Of a stretch of 64,000 bases of DNA, positions 24,430-36,160 are shown in pieces. The DNA lies in the NCBI GenBank assembly GCA_020284085.1, contig JACEVL010000005.1, forward strand, positions 2,817,007 through 2,881,006. Direction: 5' to 3'. Source of the stretch: Aporrectodea caliginosa. Taxonomy: Eukaryota > Annelida > Clitellata > Crassiclitellata > Lumbricidae. A model generated the notes under the pieces. That model was not told the origin of the DNA, did not search any database, and saw only the letters and a program-made list of their open reading frames with translations. Made by a program: the position numbers and the translations under genes. The first letter of the stretch is position 1. Each line of letters opens with the position of its first letter.

Positions 24430-24900
24430 ATCGCGGTGAAGTTGAGGGTTGGAACGGCACTTTGTGAACCCCATTTGCGCCACTACTGTCGAGATTGGTT
24501 TGCAGAGGAGAAGGCACGGTATACTAAACGGCATCATCAGGACAGCGCAAATCAGAGAGAAAATCTCTGCACAGAAAGATCCTCACGGTCGTTTAAGAGC
24601 AGAAGGAAAGAGGCCAAACGGTGTCACAATCATCCCTATGTCATGTGTACTATGCCTGGCAATGGATGTGACAGTGTCCCACACCTACGCCACGTCTCAT
24701 CATGCTCACACATCCATTCGTACAGCTGCTACAGGACTGTTGGTGGTTTCGGTAAATTTGACCATGTGTTGCATTATAATGCGTGACTTAATCCACTGGC
24801 TTCCTTATCTTGTATGCAGCTTCCAGTGAGCGATTTTTGCCAAATAATCAATCAGTCAGACAGCCAGTCAGTCAGCCAATCAATCAATCAGTCGTTAATG
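24430..24900 (+). pseudogene. LINE fragment: nuclease-like C-terminus and 3' tail
   Basis: Two + strand frames read LRHYCRDWFAEEKARYT and RLRAEGKRPNGVTIIP, then AMDVTVSHTYATSH, corresponding to the GKRPDG...WDVT region also seen at 6919-7379. The fragment runs into 'tgcagcttccagtgagcgat' and CAGTCAGT/AATC repeats at 24840-24895, the same tail as 11530-11605. Several frame changes show it is dead. Confidence 0.5.
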
Positions 24901-25592
24901 TTTAAATATGACAAATAAAGCACGAACAAACTTTATTTGCTAAGACGTGCCAACCTTAACGGCAACGTTACCATCAGCACAGACTATATGTGAAATTATC
25001 GTTGCAATTACCTTGTGATTGCATTTACGAAAGAGTAATAGCGAGAGAGTACGGAGTACAACTAGCCTATGTAAAACTTCAATTGAGTGAAAACACGAAC
25101 AATATAACAGTAGGCCTAGATCATTTGAAGTGTACCAGCAGCGCAATAACAAAAACAGTTCGATAGAGTTAAAATGCTTATAACTAGACATAAGAATTAT
25201 AAGTCTACTTAAATTCAACTAAAAGTGCCACAAAAACGCAAACCAAAAGCAGAATCCTGGAATAGGTTATGTCCAATCCTGTACGAATACTCGGTCGTAC
25301 ATACTGCACTACAGCTCTTACTCAGTAGAAAAATTGATCTGAATGAATTCGTTCATGCGTATCATCACAGATTGAGTAGTTCCACAGTTCACAATTCCAT
25401 TTTTATTCTTTGTTCACCAACTGTACTTTGTGAAGTCAACAAAGTCAAATATTTCAGGTAACTCTGGTTGATAACTTTTTCTTCGTAGACATGAAGATCG
25501 TTAAATGTCCTTTTTTCACCAACCTCATGGTTTCTCTCCCTGTATGGTTCATTCGTTCATTTCTATCGAAGTGCATAAACATGTCTCGTGCT
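24895..25592 (-). pseudogene. Zinc-finger unit 3, 3' flank and C-terminal remnant (continues at 27550)
   Basis: The sequence matches 11760-12345 closely: 3' flank, then the C-terminal codons. The minus strand reads SVKARDMFMHFDRN, matching the C-terminus of unit 1 (SVKARNMFMHFDRN). It is interrupted at TTAA 25593-25596 by a MITE and resumes at 27550-27610, where it ends inside the last zinc finger. The rest of the gene is missing, replaced by the virus-like island. Confidence 0.75.
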
Positions 25593-25596
25593 TTAA

Positions 25597-27545
25597 CACT
25601 AGAAGGACGGCTCTTTCTACCACCTAAAAGGACGGAATGGGTCATTTTTGACCCATACAGTTTCATTGATAGAAATCATGTATTTTTAAGGATAATTCTT
25701 CTGCAGCGGAAAATTCCGCCCCAGAAGTAATATTTTTGATATAATTCCGTGACAGAAGACCTTTGCGCATGCGCAACCTTCGGCGCATGCGCACTGTCCA
25801 AACTGCGTTACTTCTATCATTATTGGCGTAGTGAGGGTCGGTTATGGTGAGATTAGGCGTTGTGAGGGTCGGTTAGGGTCAGTATTAGTCGTCATTAGAT
25901 AAAATGCTAAACACCTTCCGCCGCAGAAGTAATTTCTTCATGCGCTGCGTGGCGGAAAAAGGACGGAATGAGTCATTTTTGACCCATACAGTTTCATTGA
26001 TAGAAAACATGTATTTTTAAGGATAATTCTTCTGCAGCGGAAAATTCCGCCCCAGAAGTAATATTTTTGATATAATTCCGTGACAGAAGACCTTTGCGCA
26101 TGCGCAACCTTCGGCGCATGCGCACTGTCCAAACTGCGTTACTTCTATCAATTGGCGTAGTGAGGGTCGGTTATGGTGAGATTAGGCGTTGTGAGGGTCG
26201 GTTAGGGTCAGTATTAGTCGTCATTAGATATAAAATACAGCCCGTAAAAACAAAGTTTTTTACTATATCCATCTAGTATCCTATAATGCGTCTTATGAAG
26301 CAGTTACCTCTACAAATATATAGTCCGCGTTCATTTTACAACATAGCGTCCGTTTAATGATGCAGCGCGCCCATTTCTGTTGCAGCCAATGGCAACGCTG
26401 GCCAATGGCAACGCTGCGTTTCGGGAAAAGGGATTCCCAGATTCGAAAAGTTTAGTCCCCGATTCTATAAGCTAGCCTTTTTGGGGGGAGCTGAAATTTT
26501 GATAAAATGAAGTGTGTGCGAGGGCGAGTCTGTCTGCCAAGTTTCACGACGATTGAATGATTGTAAGTGATCGAACTAGTCGTCGCAAGATTTGACTGTT
26601 TAGCCTGTGGCTCAATCAATCAATCAATCAAGCAACCCGCAAGTTAAACTAGATGGATAAAAATGCTAAACACCTTCCGCCGCAGAAGTAATTTCTTCAT
26701 GCGCTGCGTGGCGGAAAAAGGACGGAATGAGTCATTTTTGACCCATACAGTTTCATTGATAGAAAACATGTATTTTTAAGGATAATTCTTCTGCAGCGGA
26801 AAATTCCGCCCCAGAAGTAATATTTTTGATATAATTTTTGACAGAAGACCTTTGCGCATGCGCAACCTTCGGCGCATGCGCACTGTCCAAACTGTGTTAC
26901 TTCTATCAATTGGCGTAGTGAGGGTCGGTTATGGTGAGATTAGGCGTTGTGAGGGTCGGTTAGGGTCAGTATTAGTCGTCATTAGATAAAATGCTAAACA
27001 CCTTCCGCCGCAGAAGTAATTTCTTCATGCGCTGCGTGGCGGAATATTCCGGTATCTGAGACAGAGGCATCACTATCATTGTCTCACCGATTTCTTGAAT
27101 CAAACGAAGGGCTTGGTTTGCTGTATGCATATAATCGTACATGACAACTCATTTTAGCGCAGGTATTGATAACCCTCAGATATAGCTGTTTTTATATCAA
27201 TTGTGTTTGAAACAATAAACAAAACTGTTTACAAATGGCGGGAAGAACGTGAGTTTTGCAATGCCGTCATAAATAAGTAAGGTTTATATAAGATAAACAC
27301 TAGAAAAATAGGCATTTGCAGTAATAGTTTCATGGGTCAAAAATGACCCCAATCCGTCCTTCTAGGTATTCGCTGTTCTAACTCCTATACCTGACCAGCT
27401 ATTAATAAGATTTTTCTTCTATGCCTTTGCGACCACAATGCCATAGATATCATAAAATATTTTCCTTTAATGTTTACTGGGTGCTACATGGCACGCTCGC
27501 AAAGTGCGCTATGGGTCAAAAATGACCCATGCCGTCCTTCTAGTG
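25597..27545. mobile_element. piggyBac-like non-autonomous element, 1.95 kb
   Basis: Perfect 15-bp terminal repeats CACTAGAAGGACGGC / GCCGTCCTTCTAGTG are flanked by TTAA at 25593-25596 and 27546-27549. The empty site is visible in zinc-finger unit 1 (GCTTTAACTGAAA near 12347), proving the boundaries. Just inside each end lies the palindrome GGGTCAAAAATGACCC or its complement. The interior is built from about three copies of a ~280-bp unit (from roughly 25625, 25970 and 26720) with CGCATGCGC palindromes and a TTAGGGTC-like segment. There is no transposase. It is not related by its ends to the piggyBac transposase at 34033-35915. Confidence 0.92.
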
Positions 27546-27549
27546 TTAA

Positions 27550-27610
27550 CTGAAAATAATCGCGTGAGAATGTACTCTGGCTTAACTGAAATTTGAAGCA
27601 GATGAGAACA
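27550..27610 (-). pseudogene. Zinc-finger unit 3, remainder up to island junction
   Basis: The sequence continues exactly where 25592 left off ('taactgaaaataatcgcgtg', compare 12348) and stops matching at about 27610, equivalent to about 12515 in unit 1. This is the left junction of the virus-like island with host DNA. Confidence 0.7.
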
Positions 27611-27688
27611 GTAGAGGAGAAGTAAATCCTCTGGCGCATTACAAAGGCGCTACATAAAAATATGTCATTTTCTCCTAACCTAGGTTAG
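27611..27688 (-). repeat. Short LINE/SINE 3'-end-like piece
   Basis: The minus strand reads 'tttatgtagcgcctttgtaa', resembling the 3' ends of CR1/L2-type LINEs seen elsewhere in the window ('tatatagcgcc' near 1155). It sits between the zinc-finger remnant and the Polinton-type terminal sequence. Confidence 0.35.
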
Positions 27689-27850
27689 ATTTTACGTATT
27701 GCGTCATAACCTAGGTTATTAATAATCACACACCTACGCGCCGTTACTGCCTCATCAGCAGGAAACTGTAGGAAATTCCCCACGGTTTCGATAAGCTCAA
27801 GCGCTGGTGCGTCATCGCGTAATAGTTGGGATAATTCCGTGAGTCTCTGT
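27689..27850 (+). repeat. Polinton A terminal-type sequence (left copy)
   Basis: Positions 27689-27727 match 41954-41992 at 36 of 39 bases, and 27784-27835 match 42873-42922 well ('tttcgataag', 'atcgcttaatagtt' against 'atcgcgtaatagtt'). The sequence lies immediately upstream of the lineage-A DNA polymerase. Polintons carry terminal inverted repeats here, but no inverted partner exists in the window: the second copy is in direct orientation. 'tctatataagctcg' at about 27857 could be the polymerase TATA element. Confidence 0.6.
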
Positions 27851-27903
27851 CGTAGGTCTATATAAGCTCGTGTGAAAAAACAAATTCCGCATACTACTCA
27901 AAC

Positions 27904-30900
27904 ATGAATACGAAATCTGGTTTCGCGAAAGAGCTTAAAGAAAAATCTTCTGTATATAAAATGGATCACACGACGAATACTGTTAAAGAATTACGAAATA
28001 TTGCTAAAGAGAACGGGATGGTAGGTTATTCCAGACTGCGTAAAGCGGATCTCATGGAATTCGTATCATCGAGACTCAAGCATTATGTCAAGACCGGATG
28101 TGAAAGCAAACTGCTAGACGCTCCAGTTCCAGACATTAATATTCCAACGCTTCTTCCAGGTAAGTATACGCCTCCATCTAATACTTGGAAATCTCGTTTT
28201 AATAATGTTTTGACTGAAGCGAAGAATAAGGTAAGGTCGAAACTTAACACTTTTGCGGATTGGTTGATTAATTACGTAGCTCCTCGAGAAAAGAAACCCG
28301 TGAATGAAAAATTAGACTCGTTGATGTCAAAGGTTTCGAGTATTTTTAACAAAATCAATAAAAAGAAGTTCGAAATCCTAGAGACCGCGAATGCTATTAA
28401 GGGATTTACTAAGCGATACACAATCGAAGGAACTGAGGGAATCGACGTCACATCTTTCCTCAATGCTGTAAGGCCGCGGGTAGTTAGTCTGCTAACGAAA
28501 AATCGAGGGGTAAAAGTTCAATTCAATCTTATGTGTGTAATGGAGAAAGTAGATATGAAATCTGGGGAAGTAGTCGAGGCTGAACCTAATTTTAAATCGA
28601 AGACTGAGATCATTTTAGTCGCAACCGACGTGGGTGAAATATATAGCGGTGCAGTGGATAAAATTAAGGAGAGCATGGCAAGTTATCAGATGCAAGGTAG
28701 TAATTGGAGGTTTAAATCCGTTGCGAAGTTGGATATTGATACGGTTGTTTATAAACCGTTGAAAGGAAGTTCTTACATTCCACTACCGACCTGTTTAGCG
28801 AGTAAAAAGGGAATTATTAATATGAAGAACGAAGACGAACAATGTTTCAAGTGGTGTGTGACGAGAGCCTTAAACCCTGTTGCGAGAGATTCAGAAAGAA
28901 TTACGAAAGAATTAATCAGACAGTCTGAGGAACTCGATTGGTCCGGCATCGAATTTCCAGTAGCGGCGGATGCTAATGTGATAAGTAAGTTTGAGAGAAA
29001 TAATAATATTAGTATTAATGTCTTCGGTTACGAGACAGATGTTAACCTATTCCCACTATATTTATCGAAGCATGAAAGTGATACCCACGTAGATCTATTG
29101 CTTATTTCCGATGGTGAAAAGAAGCATTATTGTTGGATAAAGAATTTTAACAGATTGATGAAGAAACATACAGAGAAATCTAAAAATTCAATGCATTATT
29201 GTAAACGATGTTTAACCGGTTATGAACGAATAGAAGCGCTTACTAAGCATAGTGAGTACTGTTCCCAACACGAGGCGCAAAAGATAGAACTACCGGAACC
29301 GGGAACTATGTTGGGTTTTAAAAATTATTATAGAAAAATGAGAGTCCCCTTCGTAGTGTACGCCGATTTTGAAAGCTTCATTAAACCTATAGACACTTGT
29401 CAACCAGATCCCAACACGTCCTACACTAACAAATACCAAAAACACGTTCCGAGTTCTTTCTGTTATTATATAAAATGTTTCGACGATGACCTATATTCGC
29501 AAGACCCCGTAATGTTTACAGCGGAGAACGAAGACGATGATGTAGCGCAAATATTTATAGACACTCTTATAGAGAATATAAAAGATATTTACAAACGATT
29601 TAAATTTCCTAAACGAATGATATTCAAGCAGAAAGACAAGGAACTATACGATTCGGCTACTGTTTGCCACATTTGCGAAGGCGAATTAGGCGTTGATCGA
29701 GTTCGAGACCATTGTCATCTAACTGGAAAATATAGAGGGGCGGCGCATAACAGTTGTAATTTAAGCTATAAAGTGCCCAAGTTTTTCCCAGTACTACTAC
29801 ATAATTTATCTGGATATGATGCGCACTTATTCGTAAAGAAACTACGAGGTGCTGATAACGAAAAGATTAATTGCATTCCTTGTACTGAAGAACGGTACAT
29901 CTCATTTAGCAGAGAAGTTGTGGTCGATAAGTTCGTAAATAAAGAAAATAAGGAAGTAGAGGTTAAACGTGAATTACGTTTCATCGATAGTTTTAGATTT
30001 ATGGCTTCGAGTCTCGACGCTTTATCGAGGAACCTAAGCAAAGACCAGTGTAAAAATATAAGCAAGCACTATACTGGTAAACAGCTCGATCTCTTGTTAA
30101 GAAAAGGCGCGTATCCCTACGATTACGTCGATTGCATCGATCGATTGAACGAAACGGAACTACCACCAAAGTCGGCGTTCTATTCGAGACTAAACGATTC
30201 AGGCATTAGCGACGAAGACTACGAACACGCTAAAACGGTATGGAACGAATTCGGATTTAAAACGTTTCGAGAATACCACGATTTATATAATCTAGTCGAC
30301 GTTCTCCTGCTCGCTGATGTCTTTGAGAATTTTAGAGACGTGTGCTGTGCGAACTACGGTCTAGACCCTGCCTGGTATTATACTTCTCCAGGTCTAGCAT
30401 GGGATGCTGCATTAAAGTTGACTGAAGTACAGTTGGAATTATTAAGCGATTACGATATGATACTAATGGTTAAACACGGGATAAGAGGCGGTGTTAGCAC
30501 AATTTCGCATCGTTATGGGCAGGCGAATAATAAGTACATGCCATCGTTTGATGATAGCAAGCCTTCGTCGTTTATAGCGTATCTTGACGCTAATAATCTT
30601 TACGGTTGGGCTATGTGTAAGAATCTACCAACTCACGGGTTCGAGTGGATGTCAAATGACGGAGCTAAACGACTGGAGATCGACGCCATGCAACTTAGAA
30701 GTGGACTTACACTATCCGAGAGAGTTACACGATCTTCATAACGATTACCCGCTCGCTCCAGAGAACATCACGCCCGAATCTTCGACTGTGCCTAAACTCA
30801 TTCCAAATCTGAACGATAAAGTAAAATATATAGTTCATTACGAAAATTTAAAGCAGTATGAAAGCCTAGGCTTGAGGATAACCAAAATTCATCGCGGAAT

Positions 30901-31775
30901 TAAGTTCGAAGAAAGTGCCTGGTTGAAAAAATATATAGATCTAAATACCAGCTTGAGGACCAAAGCAACTAACGATTTCGAGAAAGACTTTTTCAAGTTA
31001 ATGAACAACAGTGTCTTTGGGAAAACTTGTGAAAACATAGAATCTAGGGTAGACATTAAATTAGTTTCCAGCGAAAAGCAAGCGATAAAACTAACGGCGA
31101 AAACGAGCTACGACACTCGCACAATTTTTGATAACAATTTAATAGCGATTCATATGAAAAGAACGAAGCTGTATTATAACAAGCCTATATACTTAGGGAT
31201 GTGTATCTTAGATTTGAGCAAAACTTTGATGTATGATTTTAATTATAATTACATCAAAAGTAAGTATGGTGATAGGTCAAAACTGTTATTCACGGACACA
31301 GATTCTCTAGCTTATGAAATAAAGACTGATGATTTCTATGCTGATATCGCTCCAGACATTAGAAGTAGGTTCGACACAAGCGATTACCCGAAAGACCATT
31401 CATCTGGTATAGAAACTGGAGTCAATAAAAAGGTTATTGGTATGTTTCAAAGACGAAGCGGCTGGCAAACAGATCGAAGAATTTGTAGGATTAAGGTCGA
31501 AACTCTATTCATACAAGATGGCTGGAGTGGACCATAAAAAAGCCAAGGGCATAAAGAAGAATGTAGTTAAGAAATCAATCGCTCATGAAGATTATAAAAA
31601 TTGTTTGTTTACGAGAAGAGAACAGTCTAGAACGATGAATGTGATACGATCATATCACCATGAAATATACACCGAAGAGGTTAATAAGATTGCTCTGTCA
31701 GCTGACGATGATAAAAGAGTGATTCAGCAGGATGGTATCCATACTTTAGCGTATGGTCATTATTCAATAAACTAG
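27904..31775 (+). CDS. Polinton A DNA polymerase B (two frameshifts)
   Basis: This is the protein-primed-type family B polymerase that replicates Polinton/Maverick genomes. In order: a SAP-like helix pair (TVKELRNIAKENGMVGYSRL, residues ~26-50), a C2H2-like knuckle (YCKRCLTGYERIEAL, ~430), exonuclease I YADFES (~486), an endonuclease-VII-like zinc site CHICEGEL...RDHCHLTGKYRGAAH (~590-615), exonuclease II HNLSGYDAH (~634), exonuclease III YHDLYNLVDVLLLAD (~792), polymerase A LDANNLYGWAM (~892), then in later frames MNNSVFGKT (near 31000) and FTDTDSLAYE (near 31295). All core motifs are present. Frames change near 30650-30700 and near 31445-31465. Each looks like a single-base indel, so the gene is either recently dead or misread. 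Length and motif order match the family. Confidence 0.92.
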
Positions 31776-31801
31776 TTAAAGAGTAAATATAATAATATAA
31801 A

Positions 31802-32492
31802 ATGGAAATCTTAAAAGTGTGCACCAAATGTAAAATAGAAAAAAGTTTAACCGAATTTCATAAAGCTAAACATAGTAAGAGCGGGCATCAATCTCGTTGC
31901 AAAATGTGTAGTAATATCATAGCGAAGGAATTTAGGCTAAAATATTCACGACTTGAGGCGCGAGAAATGAAAGAGAAAAAAGTGTGCAGCTGTTGTAAGA
32001 AAGAAAAAGACGTTTTAGAATATTCAAAGAATAGATATTGTAAAGACGGGTTTGATAGAGAATGTATGTAAATATAAATATAATAACACGTATTCAAAAG
32101 CTCGAAGACTATACGATTCAGAATTTAAACTACTTGGAAATTTAAGGAGTAGACTTGGTAGGGTATTAAAAGGTAGAAAATCGCAAACGACGCTGCAACT
32201 TATCGGCGTTGATTTTGAAATATTCGCCAAATGGATTGAATTTCAGTTCGAAGAAGGTATGACTATGGAAAATTACGGTTCGGTTTGGCACTATGATCAC
32301 GTTTTACCTATATCATCGTTCAACTTGTTAGACGAGGAAGAACTTTTTAAAGCTATGAATTGGAAAAATATTCGCCCTTTGTCACCGGTTAAAAATATCC
32401 AAAAATCAAACAAAATAGATGCCTGGCTGTACGTTATGCAGGATGTGAAAGCACACTACTTTTTAAAAACATTTAGCAGAAATATAAAATGA
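31802..32492 (+). CDS. Polinton A zinc-knuckle/HNH endonuclease-like protein (frameshifted)
   Basis: The N-terminal frame (31802-32071) has two CxxC pairs, CTKCKIEKSLTEFHKAKHS with CKMC, then CSCCKKEKDVLEYSK. The second frame (to 32492) has VWHYDHVLPISSFNLL and WKNIRPLSPVKNIQKSNK, the H-x-D-H...N arrangement of HNH nucleases. Zinc-knuckle plus HNH proteins occur in large DNA viruses and Polintons; a role in genome processing or homing is possible but unproven. The frames join near 32055-32065, where TGTATGTA looks like a four-base tandem duplication. The start follows a TATAAAATG motif. The gene lies 26 bp after the polymerase. Confidence 0.75.
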
Positions 32493-32925
32493 GTGCTGCT
32501 ACTGTTAAACAACATAGACGTCTGCGGCGTAGTCCTTCCTAATAAACCGTTAACGAATTTCGAGTTATTAGAATGCCGCGAAGAAGCTGAATATCCCGAA
32601 TTTCAGAGGAGTTTTTCTAAGAGACGAGCTGCCTAAAAAACCGAGAGCGAACGAGTGCGGTATCCTTAATCTTAACGATTCGAGCGGAAGGGGGTCCCAT
32701 TGGACGTGTTGGATTAAGCGCGCTAAGGATAAGATTTATTTTGACAGCTATGGTCTCCCTCCACCAACCGAACTGTTGAAATATTTAGGCGGCCAGGTAT
32801 ATTATAACACCGAACGAATACAACCGGACAACGAAGTCTTTTGCGGTCATTTATGTTTGTACGTGCTGAAGAAAACGAGCAACGATGGCTGTAAATTTCA
32901 AGAGGTTATAAACGATTTGTATTAA
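32489..32925 (+). CDS. Polinton A adenain-like cysteine protease (frameshifted)
   Basis: After a start at 32489 (again TATAAAATG) the reading passes through more than one frame. From about 32594 to the stop at 32923 one frame gives IPNFRGVFLRDELPKKPR, GSHWTCWIKRAKDKIYFDSYG and VFCGHLCLYVL. These are the His (SHW), Asp (YFDSYG) and Cys (FCGH) of the Ulp1/adenovirus-protease fold that matures capsid proteins. An upstream frame carries PLTNFELLE, the usual N-terminal segment. Frame changes near the start and near 32600 break it. It overlaps the end of the HNH gene by four bases. Gly-Gly sites in the virion proteins at 46692 and 49374 are plausible substrates. Confidence 0.85.
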
Positions 32926-32953
32926 TAAATTAATATCGTATATTTAAAAAACA

Positions 32954-33056
32954 ATGCCTGTTGACAAATTTGGACACACTGACTCTGGTTCTTTGCAACG
33001 AGTTATAGCCGGAGGCGTTACGTTAACTCAGATAAATAATTCTTTTCTAAGGTTAG
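32954..33056 (+). CDS. Start of a fibre-like Polinton protein, cut by a LINE
   Basis: The first ~34 residues begin MPVDKFGHTDSGS and run through GGVTLTQINNSFLRLDG. I recognise this as the start of a Polinton protein whose family members continue with phage-tail-fibre-like repeats. Coding similarity stops where the RTE-type LINE begins, and the rest of the gene is not found on the far side of the insertions. The start is preceded by an AT-rich TATATTTAAAAAACA. Confidence 0.6.
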
Positions 33057-34027
33057 ACGGAAGCCCACCACGCCACCTTCTCGTGGTACCCCTGTTGGGA
33101 ACAAAGTGCGTGGTGGACGACCGAGTCCTCGCCGGGATATGCGAGTACCCAGAGGGAAACTTCTGAAGGACGGATGATGGAACTCGTCAACGCAAGAGAG
33201 AGATGGTGTCTCGAGAAAAACACCGAGAGGAAGGACTTGGGAGACCACCTCTCTATATATCCCAAGTATATAGAAGATGAAGCCACTAGAGAAAAAAGCC
33301 AACGACGTCAACGATTCAACCTGGATACCGGGAAGAGTCGCGTCCGGCAGGGGAGGGGGTGGGGCCTCCTCGGTCGTCAACCAGCGAAACCCCTGCAAAA
33401 CCAACATGAATAAAGATCAGAGAAACAAGATACAAATAGGGACATGGAATGTCCGAACAATGCTAAGACCCGGGAAGCTTGCAAACGTCATAGGGGAGAT
33501 GAAAAGATCAAAATTGAATGTTCTGGGGCTGGCGGAGACAAGATGGAAGGAGGAGGGAGACTTTACTAGTGATGGAATAAGAATCATACACACAGGAGGA
33601 GAAAACAGCCAAAACGGTGTAGCTGTTCTGGTAGAGGAGACAATGGCCAGATCCATAATAAAGATTGAAAGATATGGAAGCAGGATGATTGAGGTCAAAA
33701 TAAAGGCAGAACCAGTAGATATAGTAATAATACAGATATACATGCCAACAACAACGCACAACGATGAAGAAGTAGACGATATGTATGAGAGATTGGAGGA
33801 AATACTGGATAGAATCAAGGGAACAGACTATGTAGTCATAATGGGTGACTGGAACGCAGTGGTGGGAGAAGGAGCGGAGGGTAAATGCATTGGAAAATAT
33901 GGTTTGGGGAAGAGAAATAGCAGAGGCGAAAAACTAGCGGAGTTCTGTGAGGTTTTACTGAGTGTCAAGACTGGACAAGATGACCTAACTAATTGCTGAA
34001 ATAAACATTGTCATGAGTTGTACTGAA
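33057..34027 (+). mobile_element. RTE-type LINE: 5' UTR, endonuclease, then 3' end (internal deletion)
   Basis: About 350 bp of GC-rich 5' leader precede an ORF that is cut shortly after the endonuclease; the remainder ends in 'aataaacattgtcatgag' and 'ttgtactgaatag', compatible with a LINE 3' end. The reverse transcriptase is absent. It lies inside the fibre-like gene of Polinton A, so it inserted after the virus-like element integrated. Confidence 0.6.
33277..33999 (+). pseudogene. RTE-type LINE apurinic-like endonuclease domain
   Basis: A Met at 33409 begins MNKDQRNKIQIGTWNVRTML. The endonuclease/exonuclease/phosphatase motifs follow: GTWNVRTM, LNVLGLAETRWKEEG (catalytic Glu), VVIIQIYMPTT-like strand (DIVIIQIYMPTTTHN) and YVVIMGDWNAVVG (catalytic Asp/Asn). 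It nicks target DNA for target-primed reverse transcription. The His-containing C-terminal motif and all of the reverse transcriptase are missing; after GEKLAEFCE the sequence diverges and stops at 33999. The WNVRTMLRPGKL start is typical of the RTE clade. Confidence 0.85.
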
Positions 34028-34032
34028 TAGTT

Positions 34033-35915
34033 TTAATAGCAGCTATCACAAACAGCTTGCTGCTGACTGTGTTCGCCACACACTGGCCGGTTGCATAGAG
34101 TACATTCACGTGCTGCCTTCTTGTCATTACCGCGTTGACACAATGAGCATCGCCGACGCTTGGCCTTGGCCTTTGAGCCTTTGGAGATTGAAGCTGAGTG
34201 TGGTTGACGGGGTTGAGCTTCTACACCACAGTTCTTCATCGCAGCTCTGATTGGTGCTTGGATTGTAGGAGTCATTGCTCGTTGTTTCATGTGAGGTGTT
34301 ACCATGGCATACCCAAGGTCTGTCAGAAACAGACGTCGTCGACGTGTGGCATTCAAAGTCTGCCAGTCTGGGTTGTTGCCCACCCACAGAATGTAAGAAG
34401 CAATTCCAGCGATGTCAAGGATGTTGAAAAAAGCACCATGGGCCAACGGTTAATCTTTCTTCTTGTGGTGTGCATTGTAGCCAGGTGATCCATATTGTCA
34501 ACACCGCTTTTGGTTCCATTGTAATGGAGGATTATTTCTGGCTTGTTGCTCATCTGAGCATCAGTGGTGGCATCGTGGTGCAGCGTGGATATAGCTAACA
34601 CAGCTTTGCCTGGTTTAGGAACAAACGATACAAGAGTAAGTTGGTCATGAAATCCAAACAAAGAGCTCAATTCCTGGCGCCCACGCCTGGCCTTCATTGC
34701 CTCTGGAACTTGAGGTTTGTTGCTACGAATTGTACCAACATATGTCATTCGATCTGCAAGTAGCTGCTCTGCAAGATCAACAGATGAAAAAAAGTTATCT
34801 GCCACCACGTTCCTGCCACTGTGCCGCCATGGCGATACCAATTGTTTCACTACTCTTGCGCCTTGTCCTGTCTCACGCTGAGTTCCCTCCTGTCTGCCCA
34901 GATATATGTCCGCAGTAAGTGGATATGAAGTGACAGCGTCGCAGCACCACCATATTTTGATACCGTATTTTGCAGGTTTGGATGGTATGTACTGCCTGAA
35001 GTTGCATCTGCCACGGTAAGCCACAAGCTGCTCATCTACGCACAGATCAGGACCAGGAACAAAAAACTTTGGCAGTTGAGCAGTACACATTGTCCATATG
35101 TCACGGAAAGCGGCCAGTTTGTCGTGTTTCAACCTTTCATCACGCGTTGCCTTGTCGTCGAATCTCATGTACTTCATGATGCAGCGAAATCGTGTCCTAG
35201 ACATGGTTGCAACAAAAACTGGCCTGCCTTCACGCTCAGACCACAAGCTTGACTGTGGCTCATGATTTCCTCTGTAGACACCTGCCAGTATGCAGAGTCC
35301 AATGAACGCAATCATTTCCTTGTCATTGACAGGTTTCCATTCAGCGCGTTGATTTTCAGGATTTTGTTCATTCCAGGCACGTATTCGTCTCCTTGCCTCC
35401 CTGTTCGTCTGAAGAACAATTCCGTCAATAATTTCCGGGGTCAAGAAAAGCTGGTACGTATCAAAAATTGTGTCACACCGTGATGTGGCAGTTACACCAG
35501 CAGGTGTTCGAATGATATCTTGAACACGCCGACGGCCTGATGCCGGTGGCTGTGTTTCCCAAAGAAAGCCGTTTTTGCCAGTCATCAGATGACCTGAAGC
35601 CGATTTTGCTTGAACTGCAACACCTTGCTGTCTTCCTACTCCTCTACCACGCAGACCACGACCACGACCTCTTGTTCCAACTGAAATAGGCCTACTGTTT
35701 TGACCACTGTTGGCTGGAGCAGGTAGGCATTGCGCACCTATGTCGACTTCGTCATCTGCACTTTCCACATCGCTATGTTCAGAGTACTCAGATACATGAT
35801 CATCATTCTCTGAAACTGAGTCATTGTCATTATCTGTGCTGTCGTCACTCTCGTCAAGAATTATTCGTAGTGCTTCTTTTGCACTGTATCGCGCCAGACC
35901 AATTCTCGCTGTCAT
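34033..35915 (-). CDS. piggyBac transposase (one frameshift)
   Basis: From 35915 the protein has an acidic N-terminus (SDDSTDNDNDSVSENDDH), a Gly/Arg-rich stretch (GTRGRGRGLRGRG), then the DDD catalytic domain: DLCVDEQLVAYRG (first Asp), NVVADNFFSSVDLAE (second) and KSGVDNMDHL (third). A shift near 34430-34440 in a T-run (six Ts where seven would keep frame) moves the end into another frame: FFNILDIAGIASYILW and a C-terminal Cys/His cluster (CSLCQRGN, CTLCNRPVCGEHS, CDSC), the RING-like domain that binds piggyBac ends. Apart from this base the gene looks complete. It lies between the LINE and lineage-B viral genes. Confidence 0.93.
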
Positions 35916-35929
35916 AATAAATGTTCAAA

Positions 35930-36160
35930 CAGTACCGTTAAGTTCTCTAAAATGCACTGCTAAAGCTGGGGTCCTCCGGGACCCCACTGGATTTTATTTA
36001 TTTAAAAAATAACCGTAAGAGCAAATCCGGATTTCACTAGACGTAAACAGTGAGCGATATCCAGGTGACAAATTCATAAAATGCCGTAAAAAATATCTCA
36101 TAGCCCAAAAGTAGCACAAGCCTATGCAGCGCTGGGGTCCCCCAGGACCCCAGTTGGTCG
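35930..36160. repeat. piggyBac 5' flank with two GGGGTCC..GGACCCC palindromes
   Basis: Palindromes GGGGTCCTCCGGGACCCC (35969-35986) and TGGGGTCCCCCAGGACCCCA (near 36133-36152) lie upstream of the transposase start. The outer one probably marks the transposon end, but no TTAA follows it and no matching left end was found near 34000, so the element's exact boundaries and target duplication are lost. Confidence 0.5.

Noticed and set aside
24436..24829. Two overlapping + strand ORFs as a host gene
   Set aside because: GKRPNG and MDVTV text plus the LINE tail show a decayed retrotransposon fragment.
32954..33407. Antisense and overlapping ORFs at the LINE 5' leader
   Set aside because: The GC-rich 5' leader is open in several frames without recognisable motifs.
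34198..35483. + strand ORFs opposite the piggyBac transposase
   Set aside because: Antisense to a gene with all catalytic residues; no domains.
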